Positions 17,954 to 25,047 of a stretch of 27,056 nt of DNA are shown here, in pieces. The notes under the pieces are model-generated. The model did not search any database. It saw nothing but the letters and a program-made list of their open reading frames with translations, and was not told the origin of the DNA. Both the position numbers and the translations under genes were made by a program. The stretch's first letter is position 1; every line of letters starts with the position of its first letter. The DNA lies in the NCBI GenBank assembly GCA_036563645.1, contig DATCMA010000033.1:1-27056 (forward strand), in the 5' to 3' direction. The DNA is from DATCMA01 sp036563645. Lineage in GTDB: Bacteria > Actinomycetota > Actinomycetes > Mycobacteriales > Micromonosporaceae.

Positions 17954-18412
17954 TCACTGCTGCCCCTGCTGCTGGAAGAGGGGATCCGCAGTGGGTATCG
18001 GCGCGGGATTCAAGGGCGATCGGGCCACCGTCGCCAGGCTCTTTCCGACGCGCTGAATGAGCAGGTTCATCTCGAACGCGACCAGACCCACGTCACAGTT
18101 GGGCGCCGCGACGATGGCCAAGCTCGCGCCATAACCAGCGGCGGTTACGAAGAGAAAACCAGTATCCAGCTCCACCACGGTCTGCCGTACCGAGCCTCCC
18201 TGGAAGTGCCGACCGGCACCGCGCGCGAGGCTCTGGAAACCTGAGGCTACGGCGGCGAGGTGTTCGGCGTCCTCGCGCTCAATGCCTGAGGATGAGGCGA
18301 TGAGCAGGCCGTCGGCGGACAGCAAGACAGCGTGTCGAATGTCGGCCACACGCTGGACCAAGTCCTCAAGCAGCCAGTTCAGGTCGCCTACCGCGTTCGT
18401 ACGCTCGATCAT
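17954..18412 (-). CDS. cvnB: Conservon protein CvnB (roadblock/LC7)
   Basis: The 152-aa product is a roadblock/LC7-domain protein (core about residues 8-125). It begins with LNWLLEDLVQRVADIRHAVLLSADGLLIASS and has the mid-domain VELDTGFLFVTAAG, followed by a short Pro/Gln-rich tail. Bacterial roadblock proteins of this type regulate small GTPases such as CvnD (compare MglB with MglA), possibly as activating or scaffolding partners; the exact role in conservons is not settled. Its ATG overlaps the cvnA stop as TGATG, with GAGGAG upstream, so cvnA and cvnB are coupled. Confidence 0.94.
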   Translation of the reverse strand: MIERTNAVGDLNWLLEDLVQRVADIRHAVLLSADGLLIASSSGIEREDAEHLAAVASGFQSLARGAGRHFQGGSVRQTVVELDTGFLFVTAAGYGASLAIVAAPNCDVGLVAFEMNLLIQRVGKSLATVARSPLNPAPIPTADPLFQQQGQQ

Positions 18413-20952
18413 CAGCTCTCCTCGTCGGCAGGCCCGGACGCCGCCGGGCGCGAGGTGTCCGGTGTGGACAGTACGCTAATCGTGTCGGGGCTTTGGCTCC
18501 GACCCCGAAGCGTTCCGCGCTGGTAAGCGCTCATCATTCGCCGCACCTCCTCCGGCGACCGCGCCGGTGGTTCGGTGCTCACGGCCGGCCGCGGACCGGG
18601 CGAATTGCGCAGCCCGGGAGCGAGCCGAGCCTGTCGTACCCGGACGGGAAGACCGAGGTGGGTCCGGCGGGGCGGCTCTTTGCCACCATCCGACGTCGAC
18701 TCGTGCTGTCCGGGCTGGTGTGTCGGTGGGGCTGTCGTGGACTGCGCCGCGGGAAGCTGAGCCGTCGCGTCGTCGTCGTGCCCGTCGTGAGCCGGTGCCG
18801 GTGACGACTGCGCGGGCTGCGACGCAGGCGTCGACGACGGCGCGGGTGCCGCGCCGCCCGGTCGGCGGTAGACCGGAACGGCGAGAGTGTCCCCCTCAAG
18901 CGCCGACCGCTCCCCACCGGTGACGGCGGCGCGCACCCCCGCCCCGACCGGCACGCGCTCAGGCGCCTCGTCGGAAGACTCCGTGTCCGCGCTGCCGGCC
19001 CGGTCCGATGCGGATCCCGCCTGCCCACGGTTGAGGCGGTGCTCCGCGCCCGCCTCGGCGACCAGGTGGGAGGGGATCAGCACGATCGCGGTGATACCGC
19101 CGTACGGCGAGCGACGGAGGGACACCTTGATGCCGTGCCGCGCCGCGATTCGCGCCACCACGAACATGCCGAGCCGCGGGGTATCGCTGAGGGCGAGGAC
19201 GGTGAACTCAGGCGGGTCGGCCAGCCACTTGTTGGCCGCCGCGAGGTCCTGCTCGCTCATCCCCAGGCCCCGGTCATCGATCTCGACGACGAAGCCATGG
19301 GGAACCATCTGCCCGGAGACCTGGACCGTCGTGTGCGGCGGTGAGAACGACGTGGCGTTGTCGATGAGCTCCGCCACCAGGTGAATGACGTCCGACACGA
19401 CGGCCCCGTCGAGGACGACCGGCGTAATCGGCTGCACCCGCACCCGCTCGTAGTGCTCCGCCTCGGACGCGGCGCCGCGGAGCACTTCCTGCATGGATAC
19501 CGGGCGGCCCCAGGTACGCCCTGGGCGCCCGCCGCCGAGGATGACGAGGTTCTCCGCGTACCGCCGCATCCGCGTCGCGAGGTGGTCGATCGCGAAGAGG
19601 TCTGCCAGCTCGTCGGGGTTGACCGTCTTGCGCTCCATGACGTCGAGGCGCGCGAGCTGGCTGCGGACCAGGGTCTGGCTGCGCCGCGCGATGTTGAGGA
19701 AGACGTTCGAGATACCGGCGCGCAGCTGCGCCTGCTCGACCGCGGCCGCAATCGCCGTACGCCGGACGGCGTTGAACGCGCGCCCCACCTCTCCGATCTC
19801 GTCGGTGGACGAGCTCCCCGCGATGTCGGGTGCCTCGGCGTCCACATCGACCTTTTCACCGCGACGCAGCCGCTCCACCACCGACGGAAGCTGCTCATCG
19901 GCGAGCGTGTGGGCCGACTGAGCGAGGTCCCGCAGGCGATCGGCCAGCCGGGCGGCAATCCGCAGCGACACCAGGATCGTGGCGGCCACGGCAATCACAC
20001 CGATCAGGCCGGTCACCAGGATGCGCGCGAAAATCCGATACGCCGGCGGTTTTGCATGCTTATCGATGTATACGGCGAGATCGAGCTGAAATTCGGAGAG
20101 CTGCGCCAAAGCCGTCGTATTGTACTCGCGCCACCGCTCAGCATCGATGGGGATGCTCCCTTGGCCGCGAGTCGCGATCACCCGATCCTCGATCCGCGTC
20201 AGGGTCACATAGAGATCCTGGGAGAAGAACTTGTCGACCTCGCGCCGGTACAGATCAGTCATCTGGACGTATGTCTCGTGATATTCGGCGCGCATCACCC
20301 CGACCGCTTGCACGAACTGCACATACGTTTCCTCGGTGAACCCCCCGGCGGCGATCGCGCCCGCGAGGATCGCGTCCACTCGCGCCCGGAACTCGCGCGC
20401 GTGCGCGAGCCGCTGCAAGGCTCGACCTTCCGCGGCGACCGCGTCGTCAGGGAAGGTGGAGACCGCCGCGTAGAACGGGGTGATGGGATCGACAATCTCG
20501 GTGAAGGCGTCCATCAGCCGGCGTCCGCTGATGCTCCGTCCGTCTACTTCGGAGCGAATGGCGGGCAGGTCGTCGAACGCCCGCAACACGGACCGGGCCA
20601 GCTCCATCACGCGGTCCGGTGCGATCCGCTGAAGGTCTCGTCTGGCCAATGTGTCCCGATACACATCGATCTTTTGGTCAACCTCGGTACGGCTGCGTAC
20701 CAACGTGGCCCGGTTCTGGGGCGACGGGTCACCCAGGAAGACCATTGACTCGCGCCGCTCGATCTGGATTGCACTGAGTATCTCTTCCGACGGCGCCGCG
20801 AGCTCGGTGATGAGTTTTCCCTGGTTATAGAGGCGATAGCCGTCACCCACGGTGAGGTAGGCGGCGAATCCCCAGAGCACCAGCAAGGAGATCAGGGGAA
20901 TCATCACCAAAGTCAGGAGCTGACGCCGAATGGGACGGACACGAGCAGCCAT
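18412..20952 (-). CDS. cvnA: Conservon sensor histidine-kinase-like protein CvnA
   Basis: From the ATG at 20950-20952 the protein is 846 aa. A membrane helix (about 12-34) leads to an extracytoplasmic nitrate/nitrite-sensor-like (NIT) helical domain (to about 300). A second helix (about 307-330) and a HAMP linker follow. Then comes a GHKL ATPase domain with the N-box ELIDNAT (about 527), G1 DDRGLGM (about 555) and G2 LGMFVVARIAARHG (about 590). No standard phospho-acceptor H-box is obvious. The last 200 residues are Pro/Ser/Ala-rich and disordered, ending in a conserved-looking RSPEEVRRMMSAYQRG segment. A GTG at 20992-20994 would add 14 residues across a C9 tract; neither start has a strong ribosome binding site. 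First gene of cvnABCD. Confidence 0.92.
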   Translation of the reverse strand: MAARVRPIRRQLLTLVMIPLISLLVLWGFAAYLTVGDGYRLYNQGKLITELAAPSEEILSAIQIERRESMVFLGDPSPQNRATLVRSRTEVDQKIDVYRDTLARRDLQRIAPDRVMELARSVLRAFDDLPAIRSEVDGRSISGRRLMDAFTEIVDPITPFYAAVSTFPDDAVAAEGRALQRLAHAREFRARVDAILAGAIAAGGFTEETYVQFVQAVGVMRAEYHETYVQMTDLYRREVDKFFSQDLYVTLTRIEDRVIATRGQGSIPIDAERWREYNTTALAQLSEFQLDLAVYIDKHAKPPAYRIFARILVTGLIGVIAVAATILVSLRIAARLADRLRDLAQSAHTLADEQLPSVVERLRRGEKVDVDAEAPDIAGSSSTDEIGEVGRAFNAVRRTAIAAAVEQAQLRAGISNVFLNIARRSQTLVRSQLARLDVMERKTVNPDELADLFAIDHLATRMRRYAENLVILGGGRPGRTWGRPVSMQEVLRGAASEAEHYERVRVQPITPVVLDGAVVSDVIHLVAELIDNATSFSPPHTTVQVSGQMVPHGFVVEIDDRGLGMSEQDLAAANKWLADPPEFTVLALSDTPRLGMFVVARIAARHGIKVSLRRSPYGGITAIVLIPSHLVAEAGAEHRLNRGQAGSASDRAGSADTESSDEAPERVPVGAGVRAAVTGGERSALEGDTLAVPVYRRPGGAAPAPSSTPASQPAQSSPAPAHDGHDDDATAQLPAAQSTTAPPTHQPGQHESTSDGGKEPPRRTHLGLPVRVRQARLAPGLRNSPGPRPAVSTEPPARSPEEVRRMMSAYQRGTLRGRSQSPDTISVLSTPDTSRPAASGPADEES

Positions 20953-21100
20953 AGGGTTTTTCGCTCCGCTGCGGTGGGGGGGGGAAACAAACACAGCTAG
21001 CCAAAACGCACATTAGAACGCGCAATCGCCGGTCGATATTACAGGTCGGGCTGATGACTGTGAATCCCCGTCCCGCAACGTGGCGCGACGGTTGGCGATG

Positions 21101-21145
21101 TCACGGTGCTGCCCGGGTCAGCGTGGCTTCCTCAGCACCGGGTGA
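21101..21145 (-). terminator. Possible hairpin between EAL-HDOD gene and cvnA
   Basis: CGGTGCTG at 21104-21111 pairs with CAGCACCG at 21133-21140, a perfect 8-bp stem with a 21-base loop. An alternative register extends it with TCAC/GTGA across a 2-base bulge. It lies 80 bases past the EAL-HDOD stop and 152 bases before the cvnA ATG, and may separate the two transcripts. Confidence 0.4.
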
Positions 21146-21219
21146 CGAGCGAGACTCCCGTGCCCTCGAGGGAGGAGTGTGATCGTGCTAACCAGCGGGA
21201 CGTGCTGCTCTTCCGCGTC

Positions 21220-22530
21220 CTAGCTGTGCCGAACGCCGGTCGCCGCCAGCTTCGCCATGGTCCGGGTCGACCACCCAATCGCCGACAAGAAGTTTCGCGT
21301 CATCCGTTCCGGATCCACCCCAGCAGCGACGATCAGCCCGGGATTTCCGGCCTCGTACGCACGGACGATTTTTAAGACATTGCCCAGCGGCCCGGCATGG
21401 CACACCAACGCGTCGACGACTTCGGGCACCAACGGCAGCTGCTCGGCCAGCCGCGCCGGCGTCGTCCCCAGCAACTCCGCGACCCGGTCGAGCATGCCGA
21501 CGGTGAAAGCCTGATCGCCACGGAGGCCAGTTTGCTCGGCGACGATCTGACACATGCGAGCCCGCGTCACCGCGTGGGCGATCTGTGCCTCGTCGGCGTC
21601 CACGAGGTCGCTGAGCGCCATCAGCGACACCCACTGGCGAATTTGCGCCAAGCCCAGCAGCATCACCGCCTCGTGCACCGACGAGACCCGATACCGCAGT
21701 CCGGCGGCGACGGAGTTCGTCACCTGGAGCAGCCGAAGCGACAGCGCGGGGTCTCGGGTGACCAGGGAGACGACCTCAGAGATCTCCACGTCCGGCCGGA
21801 GCAGCGCGGCCATGAGCTGGACTCGCCCCAGGCGGGAGGGCGACAGCGTGTGCACTGACAAGACCTGCGGGCGGCCGAGCAGGAATCCCTGGAGGTACTG
21901 ACAGCCGAGCTGTCGAGCGAACACGAGGTCGTCCTCGGTCTCGACCTTCTCTGCCAGCAAGCGCACATTCGGATACGCGGCGCAGTGCCGAGCGATCGCA
22001 CGCAAGGTGTCCCGGTCCGTCGTCGTCAAGTCGAGCTTGACGTACGTGGCGAGGTCGAGCAGCCGCTCGTGTCCCGATCCCCAGACGAAGTCGTCTAACG
22101 CGATCTCGTACCCGCGTTCGACGAGCGCCGCGACGCCATTGACGACGTCATCGTCGACGTCGATCATCTCCAGGACCTCGAGCACCACCTGCTCGGGGCC
22201 GAACGGAAGCGGCAGCTCACCGACGAGGAAGCTGCGCGTGGTGTTGATGAAGCACCGCCGGTCGCCGACGAGTTCCCCCACGCCGAACTCGGTGAACGCC
22301 CTGACGATGACCTGGCCGGTGGCGTACGCCCCATCCTCATCGGCGGCCATGGTCTGGCCACTGCGGAACAGCAGCTCGTACCCGATGAGCTCCCGATCTA
22401 TGGTCCAGATCGGCTGCCGCCCGACGTGGACGAGCTGCGTCGCAGGCGGTTCCGGTCGCGGCTCCACGCTCTCGTAATCGGCCGGGGAAGGCCGATGATG
22501 AGAGCCTCGCGGCGCGATCCTTGACACCAA
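21220..22530 (-). CDS. EAL-HDOD (YuxH-type) signalling protein
   Basis: This 436-aa protein joins an EAL domain (about 35-225) to an HDOD domain (about 230-430). EAL motifs are ELLFR (52-56), INTT (95-98), LEVLE (117-121), DDF (146-148), VKLD (164-167), AEKVE (193-197) and QGF (214-216). Most metal-site positions persist, but loop 6 (DDFVWGSG in place of DDFGTG) is altered and the Asp normally before YxQG is Gln, so c-di-GMP hydrolysis is doubtful and a binding role is possible. HDOD domains are metal-free relatives of HD phosphohydrolases. The annotated start is TTG with GTG next to it; neither has a good ribosome binding site, and GTG at 22465-22467 is an alternative. It lies 16 bases after the Nramp-like gene. 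Confidence 0.9.
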   Translation of the reverse strand: MVSRIAPRGSHHRPSPADYESVEPRPEPPATQLVHVGRQPIWTIDRELIGYELLFRSGQTMAADEDGAYATGQVIVRAFTEFGVGELVGDRRCFINTTRSFLVGELPLPFGPEQVVLEVLEMIDVDDDVVNGVAALVERGYEIALDDFVWGSGHERLLDLATYVKLDLTTTDRDTLRAIARHCAAYPNVRLLAEKVETEDDLVFARQLGCQYLQGFLLGRPQVLSVHTLSPSRLGRVQLMAALLRPDVEISEVVSLVTRDPALSLRLLQVTNSVAAGLRYRVSSVHEAVMLLGLAQIRQWVSLMALSDLVDADEAQIAHAVTRARMCQIVAEQTGLRGDQAFTVGMLDRVAELLGTTPARLAEQLPLVPEVVDALVCHAGPLGNVLKIVRAYEAGNPGLIVAAGVDPERMTRNFLSAIGWSTRTMAKLAATGVRHS

Positions 22531-22546
22531 GCCGTCGGAGGCGAGG

Positions 22547-23905
22547 TCAGCCGACCAGCGGGCGCACCACGTAGACGACCGCGAAGGCGGCGAAGAACAC
22601 TGCGGCCGTGACGGTGCCGATCGACTCCGTGATCGTCGGGCGCAGTCCGGACGGCAGTTCTCGGCGATTGAGGAAGATGGTGACGCCCGCCAAGATCGGC
22701 AACTGGGTGGCCTCGATCGCGCCGGCGACGGCGAGCAACGCCACCGGCTTTCCGGTGGCGAGGTAGAGCGCGAGCGGGACGACAGTCAGCAGCACGATGA
22801 GGTACGTCCGGCGCAGAGATCGATGGTCCCGCCACCGGCGCGTCGCGCGCCGCGCGAGCAGCGGAGTACCGGCGGTGAACAGCCGGGCGTAGCCGTCCTG
22901 ACTAGTCAGCACGCTGCTCCAGAAGGCGATGAGCACTCCGCCGACCATCACCCAGAAGCCGACGCCGCCCCAGACCTTGCCGAGCAGCTCACCTAAGACG
23001 TGGGCGACGCGGTCCTCTTCCGGCACGAGGCGTTCCGGCCGCAGCAGTTGCGCCCCGAGGACGAGGAACGCCAACAGGATCACGGCGGATCCCACGACCG
23101 CCACCGAATTGTCGAGGGTGAGCTGTCGAATCCACCCGCGCAGCCGCGTCCGGTCGTCCGCGGAGAGGCTTCCCGGGTCGACGCGCTCCGCGACACCGGC
23201 GACGCCGTACCGCTTGGCGCACAGCCAGTACGAGTACCACATCATGCCCGCGGCGCCAGAGAGGGCAAATCCGAGCCAGGCGAGCACCTCACCGACGTCG
23301 ACCTGTGGTGGCAGCCGCGGTACCAGCCCCGCCGCTACCTCTCCGGGAGAACCCAGCACCGTGACGGCGGCGACCGTGGCGGCGATCGCGAGGAGGAGCG
23401 CGAGCACGGTCGCCGCACGCTCGACCGTGGCGTACCGCCCGCGAAGCGCGACGACGAACGACAGCCCGATCGCCGCCACCGTCCAGAGCTTGACCGGGCC
23501 GGGCAGCAGCACCGCGAGTGCCGTCGCGGACGAGGCCGCCAAGCCCGCGATCATCGAGACGGCGACCAGCGCCTGCGGCACGAGGATCAACCACACCGCC
23601 CAGCCGCGCGGCCCCGGCACCCTGGCGAGCCCGGCGAGGATGTGCGCCCCCGTGCAGACGGTGTAGCGACCAATTTCCCGGTTGATGAACCACTTGAGGA
23701 TGACCGCGGCGAGTAGCGCCCAGAGGAGCGCGTAGCCGTACCGCGATCCGATCCTGGGGGTGAACAACAGCTCACCCGAGCCAATCGCGGACACCATCCA
23801 CAGGAAGCCTGGCCCCAACCACCGGAGCCGGCGCCACCCGGTGGGCGGCGGCGGTGTCGCTGTCCGCTGCTGCGTTGACCGGCTGCCGTCCGCCTCTGCT
23901 GGCAC
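22547..23905 (-). CDS. Divergent Nramp-family transporter
   Basis: The 452-aa product has about eleven hydrophobic helices and the Nramp-like LGPGF opening of helix 1. The metal-binding DPGN of helix 1 is replaced by GSGE (42-45), and the MPH of helix 6 by MMWYSYW (221-227). A classical manganese/iron proton symporter is therefore unlikely; the protein belongs among Nramp-related carriers with altered or unknown substrate. A hydrophilic loop at about 233-260 is charged. GTG at 23903-23905 has GGAGGGG about 6 bases upstream. It is 16 bases before the EAL-HDOD gene, probably one transcript, and follows a hairpin after the 104-aa gene. The first 22 residues are polar and Pro-rich. Confidence 0.85.
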   Translation of the reverse strand: MPAEADGSRSTQQRTATPPPPTGWRRLRWLGPGFLWMVSAIGSGELLFTPRIGSRYGYALLWALLAAVILKWFINREIGRYTVCTGAHILAGLARVPGPRGWAVWLILVPQALVAVSMIAGLAASSATALAVLLPGPVKLWTVAAIGLSFVVALRGRYATVERAATVLALLLAIAATVAAVTVLGSPGEVAAGLVPRLPPQVDVGEVLAWLGFALSGAAGMMWYSYWLCAKRYGVAGVAERVDPGSLSADDRTRLRGWIRQLTLDNSVAVVGSAVILLAFLVLGAQLLRPERLVPEEDRVAHVLGELLGKVWGGVGFWVMVGGVLIAFWSSVLTSQDGYARLFTAGTPLLARRATRRWRDHRSLRRTYLIVLLTVVPLALYLATGKPVALLAVAGAIEATQLPILAGVTIFLNRRELPSGLRPTITESIGTVTAAVFFAAFAVVYVVRPLVG

Positions 23906-23939
23906 CGCCGCCCCTCCGTGCTCTCGCGGCTAGCCCTAC

Positions 23940-23969
23940 CTCGCCCGACTCACCGCTGGATCGGGCGAG
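23940..23969 (-). terminator. Hairpin terminator after the 104-aa gene
   Basis: CTCGCCCGA at 23940-23948 pairs perfectly with TCGGGCGAG at 23961-23969, a 9-bp stem with a 12-base loop. It starts 9 bases after the stop of the 104-aa gene and lies 34 bases before the Nramp-like GTG. No T-tract. It may end the upstream transcript or attenuate read-through. Confidence 0.6.
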
Positions 23970-23978
23970 CCCGCCGCG

Positions 23979-24293
23979 CTAGACGCCGTACACGTCGTCG
24001 GACGCCCCATCGCGGGCGCCGTCGACGAACCCCCGAAACCCCGGGTCGGTGTAGTCAGCCGGCACGGTGGTCACGTCCATCCCGGTCGCCTCGGCCACCC
24101 CGTCGACCAGCGGGCCGAAGTCCAGCTCCGTGCCGGCCAGCTCACCGGACTGGACCGCGTCCCCGAGGCGCAGCAGCTCCTGAATCTCGTCAGGCGAGGT
24201 TCCCGGGTCGGTCGACCAGGACAGCCCGAGGTCATACGCCTCGTCGTAGAGCCCTCGCTGCAGATCGCTCCACCCCTCGACGTAGTTCTTCAC
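23979..24293 (-). CDS. Small acidic protein, unrecognised (104 aa)
   Basis: GTG at 24291-24293 is chosen because a purine-rich site (GGGAAAGGGGGG) lies just upstream; the longer 157-aa reading begins in non-coding-like Pro/Gly-rich sequence. The protein is strongly acidic, with helical N-terminal sequence (VEGWSDLQRGLYDEAYDLGL), a TSPDEIQELLRLGD helix and an Asp/Gly-rich C-terminal half (GFRGFVDGARDGASDDVYGV). No cysteines, membrane helix or known motif. It precedes the Nramp-like gene by 73 bases but a 9-bp hairpin lies between, so it may be a separate transcript. I do not recognise a family; a soluble accessory or regulatory role would be guesswork. Confidence 0.65.
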   Translation of the reverse strand: MKNYVEGWSDLQRGLYDEAYDLGLSWSTDPGTSPDEIQELLRLGDAVQSGELAGTELDFGPLVDGVAEATGMDVTTVPADYTDPGFRGFVDGARDGASDDVYGV

Positions 24294-24738
24294 GCTGTCC
24301 CCCCCTTTCCCGGCCGTCCTACCCCGATCATGGGCCAGCACCGGGGCTCCTCTCTGGGGAATCGGCAAGCCGCCCATCGGCAGGCCACTGGCGGGGACTC
24401 CCGCGGCCCAGGGTCCCGGGGGTCGCAGCCGGCGGCTCGAATCGCCGGTCATGGCGATATCCGTCGTACGGCCGCCGTTAGCTGGAATGTCGAGTAGCCG
24501 TCCTTACCGTCACCCACCGATGCCTCTGCGCATACGGTGAGTTACCCATTGCGGATAGGCCGAATTGCAGGCCTGGATTACGTCTCCTTAATCAAGCTAA
24601 ACGACGTTTGTCCATAGTATACACGTTTTGTTACATTGGCCGATCTTGTGCACCCCCATGCATTGCCGCGTATTGATACAGTCGCGCTGATCATCAACGC
24701 TCGTGATCTGTCGGTCTATCGAACGAAAGAGGTCGTCC
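24294..24738. other. 445-bp intergenic region between divergent transcription units
   Basis: No convincing gene is seen here. The left 180 bases are GC-rich. From about 24480 the composition falls, with an AT-rich stretch at 24588-24637 (CTTAATC, TAGTATAC, TTTTGTTACATT). It should hold promoters for the minus-strand 104-aa gene and the plus-strand T7SS cluster. A plausible plus-strand promoter is at 24608-24637. The lower GC than the flanks may mark a junction of acquired DNA. Confidence 0.6.
24608..24637 (+). promoter_or_regulatory. Candidate promoter TTGTCC-N18-TACATT
   Basis: TTGTCC at 24608-24613 and TACATT at 24632-24637 are spaced by 18, as in the sdhC and acyltransferase promoters. 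Transcription would start near 24644, giving a 95-base leader before the EspC-like GTG. Confidence 0.4.
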
Positions 24739-25047
24739 GTGGATCGACCCCTGAAGGTCAACCTCAACGAGCTGAAGTCCTTGGCGAAAACGGTGACCCA
24801 CGAAGGCGAGCAGTTGGAGCACAACCTCAACGAGGTCGACGACCAACTCTCCCCCGAGAAGGCACCCAAAGGGTGGGCGACGACGGAAGCGCTGGCCAAC
24901 GCCAGTCAGGCGTGGACAGACGCCCTTCGCAGCTTGTCGTCCCGGATCACCAAGGCTGGCAGCAACCTGTCGACGGCCGCAACGAACTACCGCGACACGG
25001 ATGAACGGTCCGCTGCCCGGCATCGTCGCGTAGGAGGTGCACGGTGA
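24739..25047 (+). CDS. EspC/WXG100-like type VII secretion partner protein
   Basis: GTG at 24739 has GAAAGAGG 6 bases upstream and is preferred over the ATG at 24703. The 102-aa product is a two-helix, hairpin-type small protein, typical of WXG100/EspC superfamily members. W46 lies at the turn (KGWATTEALANA). The C-terminal helix carries NYRDTDE, in which Y84-x3-D88 fits the YxxxD/E export signal of type VII (ESX) substrates. The tail is short and basic. It probably heterodimerises with the N-terminal WxG domain of the hydrolase encoded next, which overlaps by 4 bases (GTGA), and guides its export. No T7SS machinery gene (eccC, eccD) is in the window. Confidence 0.8.
   Translation: MDRPLKVNLNELKSLAKTVTHEGEQLEHNLNEVDDQLSPEKAPKGWATTEALANASQAWTDALRSLSSRITKAGSNLSTAATNYRDTDERSAARHRRVGGAR

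Noticed and set aside
18579..19028. Repeat-like Pro/Ser coding region considered as a separate gene
   Set aside because: It is the disordered C-terminal tail of CvnA in another frame; the cvnA frame is continuous to the TGATG overlap with cvnB.
19381..20748. 455-aa open frame antisense to cvnA
   Set aside because: Shadow of the cvnA coding region; composition is Arg/His/Asp-rich and lacks any fold-like pattern.
24294..24452. Longer 157-aa form of the 104-aa protein
   Set aside because: The added 53 residues are Pro/Gly-rich and the good ribosome binding site lies within them, directly before the GTG at 24293.
24588..24660. AT-rich stretch considered as an attachment site or replication origin
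   Set aside because: No direct repeats, tRNA end, DnaA-box cluster or integrase gene is near it; an AT-rich promoter region explains it.
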